64,000 nt of DNA from Nonomuraea fuscirosea (lineage in GTDB: Bacteria > Actinomycetota > Actinomycetes > Streptosporangiales > Streptosporangiaceae): positions 124,001 through 188,000 of the forward strand of contig NZ_PVNG01000001.1 in the NCBI RefSeq assembly GCF_003001935.1. The letters run 5' to 3'. Below the pieces are notes generated by a model, which saw only the letters and a program-made list of their open reading frames with translations, did not search any database and was not told the origin of the DNA. Shown piece by piece: positions 33,252 to 40,914 of the stretch. The translations under genes were made by a program, and so were the position numbers. Numbering within the stretch: the first letter of the stretch is position 1; each line of letters begins with the position of its first letter.

Positions 33252-35492
33252 CTACTCCTCGCCCGCGGCCACCGGATGGTCGAACGTCCTGGGCGCGTTC
33301 GACGGGCGCAGTGGCGGCACCATGTGCACCCGCGCCGAGCCGATGTCGAAGAACAGCCCCACCAGCTCCAGCTTGCCCGCCCTGACCTGCTCGTCGACCT
33401 TGCGGTAGGTGCGCAGGTTCTCCAGCTGCTGCTGCACGTTCACCCGGCACAGCACGTCCAGCGCCCCGCTGTGCAGCCGGTCGCCCTCGGTGTCGATGAA
33501 CGTGGCCAGGCTGTGGTCACCGTGCCGCAGCCACCGGCGCAGCCCGGGCAGGCTGCCCGCCTGCACCCCGCCGCTCAGCACCCCGGCCATCGCGCCGCAG
33601 CCCGAGTGGCCGCACACCGTGATGGTGTGCACGCCCAGCACCTGCGTGGCGTACTCGATGGCCGCCACCATCGAGTCGTCGTGCGGCTCGGAGCCCCTGC
33701 GCGGCACCAGGTTGCCGATGTTGCGCACGGTGAACAGGTCGCCGGGACCGCTGGCGGTGATCAGGCTGGGCATGATCCGGGAGTCGGCGCAGGTGATGAA
33801 CAGGTGGGTCGGCTGCTGCTTGCGGGCCAGCTCGGTGAAGATCGGGCGGACGAGCGGCGCCGTACTGCGGTGGTACTCGCGTGCCCCGGCCGTGAGCAGG
33901 CACTCCTGCGCGCCCGCGACGGCGCCGTCCAGCGGGACCGGCTCGGGACGCCGCCGCCGCTGCGCCCACGGCAGCCACCAGCGGTCCGGCGCCTTCGGCG
34001 GTGACTTCACCGGCAGCATGTGGGCGCCGCTGGCCGCCAGCGCGTACCACTCGTCGTGCAGCTCGTCGATGTCGACCGTGCCGCCCATGCGCTCGTGGTC
34101 GAGCCGCCAGGAGTGGATGGCCTCGAAGGCGCCGTTGTCCATGAAGTCGATGTTCAGGTCGAGGTCGACGGGCGTGCCCGCGGGGATCGTGCGCAGCTCG
34201 CGCGTCAGCCGCGGCACCCCGAGGAACGTCAGCGACCCCGAGATCGTCACGTGCAGCCGCCCGTCGCCCTCCGCCCGCTTGAGCACGGTCACCCAGGTCA
34301 GGCGGCGCAGTGCGAGCAGCGCGGCCAGGGCCAGACCCGCCAGCACACCCTCGGCGAGGCCGAGCAGGATCACGGTGACGAGCGTGACGACGTACACCGG
34401 CACCTCGCCGTGCCCGTGCACCTTCCTGATGTGGCCCAGGTTCACCATCTGCATGCCGATGAACACCAGCAGCGCCGCCAGCGCCTCCAGCGGGATCAGT
34501 GTGATCGACCAGCCGAACCCGGTCGCGAACACCAGCACCCACACTCCGTGCAGAATCGTCGACCAGCGGGTACGCCCGCCCGCCGCCACATTCGCGGTGC
34601 TGCGCACGATCACCCCGGCCAGCGGCAGGCCGCCGAGCGCGCCGCTGACCATGTTGGCCACGCCCTGGCCGGTCAGCTCCTGGTCGAGGTCGGCGCGGCG
34701 GCCGCCGTGCATGCCGTCCACCGCGACCGAGCACAGCAGCGACTCGCACCCGGCCAGCAGCGCCACCAGCAGGACGGAGGCCACCACGAGATGCCAGTCG
34801 CCCTGCGGCAGCACGGGGAAGGCCCAGTCGGTGAAGCCGCCCGACAGGTCCACCCGGGTGACGTCCCAGCCGAACGCCCACGCCGTCACCGCCGCCGTGA
34901 GCAGCGCCGCCAGTGGCGCGGGCACCGCCTTGATCCGCCGGGGCAGGCGCGTCCACAGCGCCAGCACGGTGATCGTGAGCACGCCCACGGCGACCTTGTG
35001 GCCGTGCAGGTGCAGGATCTGCCCGGGCAGCTCGACGAGGTTCGCGATGGCGGAGCGCTGCGAGCTGCCGCCCAGCACGATGTGGAGCTGGGAGAGGGCG
35101 ATGATGACGCCGACCGCGGCCAGCATGCCGTGCAGCACGGCGGGTGACACCGCCAGCGCGGCCCTGGCCGCCTTGAACACTCCGAGGACGAGTTGTACGG
35201 CCCCGGCCAGCAGGGTGATCATGCAGGTGGCACGCCATCCGTACGTGTGCACCAGATCAACGACCACCAGCGAGAGACCGGCGGCGGGACCGCTCACCTG
35301 GACGGCGGAACCGCCCAGCGCGCCCGCCACGATGCCGCCCACCACGGCGGCGATGAGCCCGGCTGTCAGCGGCGCGCCGGAGGCCATCGCGATGCCCAGG
35401 GAAAGGGGCACCGCGACGAGGGAAACCACGAGCGAGGCTGGCACGTCATGCCGGAGGGTGCTCAGCCAGCTACTCTGCGTGTCGCGGAACAT
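33252..35492 (-). CDS. SulP transporter-STAS-beta carbonic anhydrase fusion
   Basis: A 746-residue protein with three parts. Residues about 15-400 form the SulP anion-transporter membrane domain (LSLGIAMASGAPLTAGL; VSGPAAGLSLVVVDLV). About 410-490 is a STAS domain (LHVTISGSLTFLGVPRL). From about 540 a beta-class carbonic anhydrase is present with zinc ligands: TCADSRI (Cys and Asp-Arg dyad) and VCGHSGCGAM (His and Cys). The arrangement couples bicarbonate (or sulfate) transport to CO2/bicarbonate conversion, as in the mycobacterial fusion Rv3273. Whether it is inward or outward cannot be read. A strong terminator follows directly. Confidence 0.93.
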   Translation of the reverse strand: MFRDTQSSWLSTLRHDVPASLVVSLVAVPLSLGIAMASGAPLTAGLIAAVVGGIVAGALGGSAVQVSGPAAGLSLVVVDLVHTYGWRATCMITLLAGAVQLVLGVFKAARAALAVSPAVLHGMLAAVGVIIALSQLHIVLGGSSQRSAIANLVELPGQILHLHGHKVAVGVLTITVLALWTRLPRRIKAVPAPLAALLTAAVTAWAFGWDVTRVDLSGGFTDWAFPVLPQGDWHLVVASVLLVALLAGCESLLCSVAVDGMHGGRRADLDQELTGQGVANMVSGALGGLPLAGVIVRSTANVAAGGRTRWSTILHGVWVLVFATGFGWSITLIPLEALAALLVFIGMQMVNLGHIRKVHGHGEVPVYVVTLVTVILLGLAEGVLAGLALAALLALRRLTWVTVLKRAEGDGRLHVTISGSLTFLGVPRLTRELRTIPAGTPVDLDLNIDFMDNGAFEAIHSWRLDHERMGGTVDIDELHDEWYALAASGAHMLPVKSPPKAPDRWWLPWAQRRRRPEPVPLDGAVAGAQECLLTAGAREYHRSTAPLVRPIFTELARKQQPTHLFITCADSRIMPSLITASGPGDLFTVRNIGNLVPRRGSEPHDDSMVAAIEYATQVLGVHTITVCGHSGCGAMAGVLSGGVQAGSLPGLRRWLRHGDHSLATFIDTEGDRLHSGALDVLCRVNVQQQLENLRTYRKVDEQVRAGKLELVGLFFDIGSARVHMVPPLRPSNAPRTFDHPVAAGEE

Positions 35493-35570
35493 GGAGCAAA
35501 CCCTATTGCTCCGTCGACCCCGCTTTAGGGGGGCGTCACGCGGGTTTTACGCATTAATGGGCGCTAAAGA

Positions 35571-37181
35571 TCATCGGTAGTAGTCGTTCGGATAGTCCTG
35601 CTCCGGGCCCCGGCGGTGGTTGCCACGGCCGTTGTCCTGCGCCGGAGGCTGCCCGGCGTACCCGGGCCAGGTGCCCTGAGCGCCGTTGCCCGCGGCCGGA
35701 GGGTCGGGCCAGGCGGCGGCGGGGGCGGTGGTGATGTCGCCCGTCTCGTAGGCGCCCGGCCCGAACGGCGACTGCGGCGGCGTCGGGGCCGAGAGCACGT
35801 CGTCGTAGTTGGAGACCGCGCGGGCGGGCGCGGTCGGGGTGCCGGTCGCGGGGGAGGGGGCGGTGAGCGGGTCGGAGTCGTCGGCCACGGCCCAGCCGGC
35901 CCGCACCTCGTAGGAGGCGGGATAGGAGGAACGCTCGGCGGGCTGCTCGAACGCCGGCCACGAGCTCGCGCCGGGATAGGCGGCGGCCGCGGGGGCGGGG
36001 TCGTCGAAGATGTCGGGAGAGGCGGGCCAGGAGCCGGACGAGCTCGCCGCCGCGGGCGGGTAGGTGGTCTCCAGGGCGTCGGCGCCGCCGTACGCGGGGA
36101 ACGGGTCGCTCGTCGGCGCGCCGTGGATGGGCCCGGCGGGGACGGCGGGGAAGCTGCCGCTGGAGGCGGGGTTCACCGGGTTGCTCACCGGGCTCGCCGG
36201 GTTGCTCACCGCGGGGAACGAGCCGCTGCCGCTCACCGAGGGCTGGGCCGGGAACGAGCCGCTGCCGCCGCTCGCCGGATAGGCGTTGGAGGAGACCCCG
36301 TTGGAGGCCACCGGGGCGGGCCTGGCCGCCGGGCGCTCGGCCCGCGCGGGCCGGCTCACGGGCGACGACTCGGGACGGGTGGGGGCGGGCACCGGCTGGG
36401 CGCCCGCGCCGAGGATGCTCATCACGTCGGCCGTCGGGGCCGCGAAGGTGACGGTGCGCTGGTCGGCCAGCTCGGACTGCGAGGGAGTGGCGCGCTTCTG
36501 CGGCTCGACGAGGTCGGCCAGGTTGGCGGCCGCGGGCTGACGCTGGGGGAGGGGGGCCTGGACGGTGGCGGCGTTGGGGTCGGCGCCGGCGGTCGCGGGC
36601 TGCGGCTTGGCGGAACGGCTGGACCGCTTGGCGGGCCGCTCGGAACGGCGCTCGGCGGGCCGCTCACGCGGAGCGGTGCGCTCGCGTTCCGCGGGCCGCT
36701 CGCGCTCGGCCGTACGCTCACGCTCGGCAGGACGCTCACGCTGGGCCGGACGCTCGGCGGCGGGCCGCTCACGCTCGACGGGGCGGGAGGCGCCCTTGCG
36801 CGCGGCGACGGTGCCGCCGGCGCCGAAGCCGCCCTCCTCCGCGTCGCTGCGGATGTTGGCCCAGAACTCCTCGTCGTCGTCGTCCGTGCTCGGGTTGCCC
36901 CACTCGTCGACGCCGCGCCTGCCCCGCTGACCGGTACGGACCGGCTTCGGTTTCGGCTCGTCGATCGGGCTGAAGTCGGGGCTGAAGTTGGCCATGCGCG
37001 GCTCGTGCGCCGCGAACTGGTCCGTGGAGCGCGTGAGCGTGTTCTCCTCCTTCTCGGCCATCTCCTTCAGCCGTTCCGGAGGTAGCGAGCTCTCCCTGCG
37101 GTTCATGGAGCGCATGCCCAGTGCCACGACAGCGAGCACGGCGAGCACGACAGCGACCAAGCTGATGACGACCGCGATCAT
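35571..37181 (-). CDS. Single-pass membrane protein with long charged and Ser/Pro-rich disordered tail
   Basis: A 536-residue protein. One transmembrane helix at the very N-terminus (MIAVVISLVAVVLAVLAVVAL), then a cytoplasmic or surface tail of low complexity. An acidic stretch (DDDDEEFW) is followed by an Arg/Glu/Pro repeat (RERPAERERTAERERP and variants, about residues 140-190), and the last 250 residues are rich in Ser, Pro, Ala and Gly with repeated GSFPA units. No catalytic motif. ATG at 37181 is chosen because GAGGGTGG precedes it, against an in-frame ATG at 37217. Possibly a cell-division or envelope scaffold; not recognised. Confidence 0.72.
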   Translation of the reverse strand: MIAVVISLVAVVLAVLAVVALGMRSMNRRESSLPPERLKEMAEKEENTLTRSTDQFAAHEPRMANFSPDFSPIDEPKPKPVRTGQRGRRGVDEWGNPSTDDDDEEFWANIRSDAEEGGFGAGGTVAARKGASRPVERERPAAERPAQRERPAERERTAERERPAERERTAPRERPAERRSERPAKRSSRSAKPQPATAGADPNAATVQAPLPQRQPAAANLADLVEPQKRATPSQSELADQRTVTFAAPTADVMSILGAGAQPVPAPTRPESSPVSRPARAERPAARPAPVASNGVSSNAYPASGGSGSFPAQPSVSGSGSFPAVSNPASPVSNPVNPASSGSFPAVPAGPIHGAPTSDPFPAYGGADALETTYPPAAASSSGSWPASPDIFDDPAPAAAAYPGASSWPAFEQPAERSSYPASYEVRAGWAVADDSDPLTAPSPATGTPTAPARAVSNYDDVLSAPTPPQSPFGPGAYETGDITTAPAAAWPDPPAAGNGAQGTWPGYAGQPPAQDNGRGNHRRGPEQDYPNDYYR

Positions 37182-37365
37182 TGCACCACCCTCAAAGTCA
37201 TGGCCTCCCTCTGGCACCGATGAGATCGCGCGGCCATCGACGCGACCTGCCCCCTTTGATCACCAGTGCCTAACGATTGGATCTGATTGTGTCGGACCAC
37301 TATGAGAGTTGTCACACCCTACGTGAAGAATTGGTACACCGGTACTACATGTCGTATTTGACTGC

Positions 37366-37908
37366 TCACTCAATGTTCACCGCGGTGAGCCTGCCGCGGG
37401 CGATGGTCTGATCCGCGATCTTCTTCAGAACTTCGGGAAGCTCGGAGCCTCCCGGCAGATCGACCTTGCCGTCCAACGTGTAGACGGTGAACCGGTAGCT
37501 GGCCCGGTCCTGGCAGGGGGGCTCGTAGCCCACCTTCCCGCTGGTCACCTTCGCCTGCCCGGATCCCTCGGGGGGATCGGCGGCGGCATCGGGGCCGAGC
37601 TCGGTCGTGGTGGCCGGGATGTTGTACAGCACCCAGTGCACGGCCGACTCGGATGACGTGTGGCTGTCGACCACGATGGCGATCGACTCCGCCTCGGACA
37701 GGGGCTGGCTCGACCAGCGCAGCGGCGGACTGCCCTGATCGCCCCGGCAGGAGTATTCGCGCGGCAGCGGCTCGCCGTCGCGCAGCTCGGGGCTCGCGAC
37801 GTTGATCTCCGCGATGTCCTTCGCCTCTGACCTGCCGAAAAAGCTGCCACAACCCGCCAGCGCGAACGCGAGTGCCACCACTGTCACACTGACAGTGATG
37901 CGTCGCAT
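37366..37908 (-). CDS. PEBP (YbhB/YbcL) family lipoprotein
   Basis: A 180-residue Raf-kinase-inhibitor-like (phosphatidylethanolamine-binding) protein with a lipobox: a signal helix then LALAGCGSFFG, so Cys20 is the lipidation site. Conserved family parts: SPELRDGEPLPREYSCRGD, SPPLRW, AVHWVLYNIPATTTEL, and YRFTVYTLDGKVDLP. Two extra cysteines (SCRGD and PPCQDR) may form a disulfide. Bacterial PEBPs have no settled biochemical role. ATG 37908 is preferred; ATG 37935 is also possible. The neighbouring upstream region is a 613-base gap. Confidence 0.85.
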   Translation of the reverse strand: MRRITVSVTVVALAFALAGCGSFFGRSEAKDIAEINVASPELRDGEPLPREYSCRGDQGSPPLRWSSQPLSEAESIAIVVDSHTSSESAVHWVLYNIPATTTELGPDAAADPPEGSGQAKVTSGKVGYEPPCQDRASYRFTVYTLDGKVDLPGGSELPEVLKKIADQTIARGRLTAVNIE

Positions 37909-38521
37909 GCGTGATGCCGTGTTACACAGCCCCATGCCGGATGATGCTACGCGGGTCTCGGCGGTGCGCAGACCGTTTCTCGATGGTCGGTGGTAGGTAA
38001 AGGATCCGAAAACTGCCGGAATGACGGCATCCGCGTAGTGAACTTGGCCACAACGGAGCCGGTAGGAGCGCCAGGTCGGGGGATGATCCGGACATGCCGG
38101 CGGACCATTTCTGGGCTGCGCGTTCGCCGCGGCCGCACATGGAGGCGGTGCGGGCCCTTGGCCGTCGCTGACGGGGCCATCGTTCCATTAACGGGTCCGG
38201 ACGAAAAATCGGGTGCGCCAGGTCGCGCCGTTCGGCTAAAGGGGCTTGCCCGATGGGGTGGCGTTCGCGGGCGAGGGCGCGGACGGCGGCTGCCACGTTG
38301 CGTTAGGCGCTCGCGCTGTGGTGCGGTCCCCGCGCCGCCCGAGCCTGGCTGGCACGAACGTGGCGCCGCCGACGTGGCCAAGCTCGACAGCCTGCGGCCG
38401 GGCCGCCAACGAGCATGCACCCGCGTGAAGTCCCCGGGTGGCAGACACGCCGGAGCGTCCGGCGGATCTTTACCGGCCCGCTGGCAGATCACCCCGGCGG
38501 TTCGCACCCTAAGCTGGCTTT
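37909..38521. other. Long divergent intergenic region between PEBP and PH-domain genes
   Basis: About 613 bases without a gene. Open frames on both strands (for example on the minus strand from 38531) are Arg/Pro-rich with no ribosome binding sites or known motifs. TAAGCT at 38510-38515 lies 6 bases before the GTG of the PH-domain gene. The AT-rich patch CCATTAACGGGTCCGGACG (about 38183-38201) includes the palindrome GTCCGGAC. No hairpin strong enough to call. Confidence 0.45.
38510..38515 (+). promoter_or_regulatory. Candidate -10 box (TAAGCT), leaderless PH-domain transcript
   Basis: TAAGCT is followed by GGCTTT and the GTG at 38522; no ribosome binding site is present. Confidence 0.45.
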
Positions 38522-39037
38522 GTGACGTCAAATGGCCCGCTGCGCGATCCGGCGAACCGCGTCTCGCCCAAGGCCGTACGGCTGTGGTTGCTGGAGTCGC
38601 TGATCGCCTTCGTGTTCTTCGCCGGCATCTCGCTGCTGCTCTCGCGGTGGGCCGGCGGATGGTCCTGGGTGCCCGCCTGGTTCGCCCGTGACCCGTGGCT
38701 GCTGCCGGCCGCGGTCGTGGTGGCGACGCTGCCGTTCCTCGCGGCCGAGCCGTTCGTACGGTACGCCGTGCATCGCTGGGAGCTGTCAGGAGACGTCGTC
38801 TACGCCAGGTCGGGCTTCCTGACCAGGGAGTGGGTGTTCGTGCCTGTGAGCCGCATCCAGACGGTCGACAAGGGGCAAGGGTGGTTCGAGCGGATGCTCG
38901 GTCTGGCCACCCTGGAGATCCGCACGGCGTCGCACGCGGGCTCGTCCACGATCAAGGGGCTCGACTACCGGGTGGCGGCCGGGCTTGCCGAGGAGCTGGC
39001 CCACCGGGCCGAACAACTGAGGGACGACGCGACATGA
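38522..39037 (+). CDS. PH-domain membrane protein (YdbS-like)
   Basis: A 171-residue protein with two transmembrane segments (about 20-40 and 55-80), followed by a bacterial PH (bPH2) domain: SGDVVYARSGFLTREWVFVPVSRIQTVDKGQGWFERMLGLATLEIRTAS. The pattern is that of YdbS, which pairs with YdbT. The function is unknown; the tandem is thought to help resistance to some bacteriocins in Bacillus. GTG 38522 is chosen from the TAAGCT box. Its TGA overlaps the ATG of the next gene by 4 bases, so the two proteins are made together. Confidence 0.88.
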   Translation: MTSNGPLRDPANRVSPKAVRLWLLESLIAFVFFAGISLLLSRWAGGWSWVPAWFARDPWLLPAAVVVATLPFLAAEPFVRYAVHRWELSGDVVYARSGFLTREWVFVPVSRIQTVDKGQGWFERMLGLATLEIRTASHAGSSTIKGLDYRVAAGLAEELAHRAEQLRDDAT

Positions 39038-40776
39038 CCGGCCCCCACCCGGACGACCCGCCTTCTTCGTCAGATCCGTCCGGACCCGTCGACCCGTCCG
39101 GACCCGTCGACCCGTCGCGGTCCAGCGCCCCGCCGCCACCGCATGACGGGCGGCCTCCCGCGCCGGTGCCTCCTCAGGGCGGCGGATGGTCGCCGCCGGC
39201 CGGGCCGCCCCCGGACGCCCGGGAAGGCGGACACGTCCCGCCTCCGCCGGGTCATCCCGGTATGGGGCCGGGGCCTGGACCTGGGCCGTTTCCCGGGCCC
39301 GCCGTACGGGTTCCGCAGCGGCTCAGCCCCAAGGTGCTGCTCATCGACCCGGTGCGCATGCTCCCCTCGCTGCTCCTTCCCCTGGTCGGCGTCCTGTTCG
39401 TGGGCGGTTTCTCAGCCAGGTCGTACGGCTACGCCGCCGCGGGCGTCATCGGCGCCGTGGTGTTCGCGATCATCCGCTGGGCCACGTTCACGTACGAGAT
39501 CGTCGGCGACCGCCTGGAGACCAAGCGCTCGCTGATCAGCCGCTCCGTCCGTACCATCCCCCTGGAACGCATCCGCGGCGTCGACGTCTCCACCCCGCCC
39601 ATGCACCGGCTGCTCGGCCTGACCATCCTCAAGATCGACACAGGGGCGAGCGGCGGCGAGGAGGAGGCGAAGCTGGCCGGCGTCACGCCGGAGGAGGCCG
39701 AACGCCTCAAGGCGGTGCTCCTGCGCCGCACCGCCGAGCCCGTGCCGCACGCTCCCGGCGAGGCGGCGCCGGCCGCCGGGCCCAGGGAGCGCCCGATCAT
39801 CGCCGTGCCGCGCAGGTGGCTGCTGTACGGGCCCCTCTCGGGCGCGTACCTGCTGACCCCCTTCGCCTTCGCCGGCGGCCTGGTGGGGCTGGCGTTCCAG
39901 TGGGGCGACGAGCTGGGGTTCAGCCGGGACACCGCCTGGAACGCGGGCGAGTGGCTCTGGGAGCACCCCTACCTGCTGCTGGCGCTGGCGGTGCTGCTGG
40001 TGGTGGCGATGCCGTTCGCGGGCGGCCTGATGTACGCGATCTTCAACTGGGACTTCACGCTCAAGCGCCGCGACGGCTACCTCGTGGCCGAACGCGGGCT
40101 GATCAACCGGCGCAGCGTGTCGCTGGAGTCGCAGCGGGTACGCGGCTACGAGATCGTGGACGGCCTGGCCGAACGGTGGGCGGGCGTCACCCGCGTCTGG
40201 GCCATCGTCACCGGGCTCGGCGACTCGGAGACGCGGGGGCAACTGCTGCCCGACGTACCCCGCGACGTGGCCTTCCAGGTGACCGGCGACGCGATCGGCC
40301 CCTACCGCGGTGAGCTCAGGCCCCATCCGCCGGTGGCGCGCCGGCGGCGGCTGTTCCGCGCCGTCTTCCCCTGGCTCCTCACCGCCCTGCTCGCCGCCGT
40401 CGCGGCGGCGCTCACCGGGGCGGTGCTGTGGTGGGTCCTGCTGGTGCTGCTGCTGGCCATGGCCGGCATCGGGGTGCCGCTCGGACTCGACCGCTACGCC
40501 TCCCTGGGCCACGGCTACGACGGGGTACGCCTGTCGGTACGGTCCGGCTCACTGCGCCGCGCCCAGGCCGTGGTCGAACGCCGGGCCGTGGTGGGCTGGC
40601 GGCTGCGGCAGACATGGTTCCAGCGACAGGCCGGAGTCCTCACCCTCATCGCCGGGGTCGGGGCCGGCAAGGGGGGTTACTCGGCCATCGACGTGTCCCT
40701 GCCACAGGCGGTCGGCTTCCCCACCGAGGTGACCCCGGAGTGGCTCACACCTTTCCTGGAGCACGACAAGCCCTGA
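39034..40776 (+). CDS. PH-domain membrane protein (YdbT-like)
   Basis: A 580-residue protein. The first 95 residues are Pro/Gly/Ser-rich and include the repeat DPSGPVDPSGPVDPS. Then paired membrane helices and two to three bPH2 domains: the first around DRLETKRSLISRSVRTIPLERIRGVDV, the second around DGYLVAERGLINRRSVSLESQRVRGYEI, the last around YDGVRLSVRSGSLRRAQAVVERRAV. It is the YdbT-type partner of the upstream gene, starting in an ATGA overlap. Residues 150-210 and 380-430 are the main hydrophobic blocks. Function unknown. Confidence 0.88.
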   Translation: MTGPHPDDPPSSSDPSGPVDPSGPVDPSRSSAPPPPHDGRPPAPVPPQGGGWSPPAGPPPDAREGGHVPPPPGHPGMGPGPGPGPFPGPAVRVPQRLSPKVLLIDPVRMLPSLLLPLVGVLFVGGFSARSYGYAAAGVIGAVVFAIIRWATFTYEIVGDRLETKRSLISRSVRTIPLERIRGVDVSTPPMHRLLGLTILKIDTGASGGEEEAKLAGVTPEEAERLKAVLLRRTAEPVPHAPGEAAPAAGPRERPIIAVPRRWLLYGPLSGAYLLTPFAFAGGLVGLAFQWGDELGFSRDTAWNAGEWLWEHPYLLLALAVLLVVAMPFAGGLMYAIFNWDFTLKRRDGYLVAERGLINRRSVSLESQRVRGYEIVDGLAERWAGVTRVWAIVTGLGDSETRGQLLPDVPRDVAFQVTGDAIGPYRGELRPHPPVARRRRLFRAVFPWLLTALLAAVAAALTGAVLWWVLLVLLLAMAGIGVPLGLDRYASLGHGYDGVRLSVRSGSLRRAQAVVERRAVVGWRLRQTWFQRQAGVLTLIAGVGAGKGGYSAIDVSLPQAVGFPTEVTPEWLTPFLEHDKP

Positions 40777-40840
40777 CCGAGGACTCACCGGTGACAGTCC
40801 TGATGCGGCCGGGGCAGTTCGGGTTCGCCCGGGCGGTCCT

Positions 40841-40860
40841 GGCCTGAACCCGGTCAGGCC
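40841..40860. terminator. Hairpin between convergent PH-domain and sepH genes
   Basis: GGCCTGA (40841-40847) pairs with TCAGGCC (40854-40860), 6-base loop ACCCGG. It lies between two converging genes and could serve both. Confidence 0.5.
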
Positions 40861-40914
40861 GGGCTCGGCCCGGTCGGTTCAGGGCCCGTGCTGGTCAGGC
40901 TTGGGTCGTTCTGA

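Noticed and set aside
37947..38531. A minus-strand frame of 194 residues in the 37.9-38.5 kb gap
   Set aside because: Arg/Pro-rich, no ribosome binding site, and no recognisable motif; high GC content alone makes such frames.
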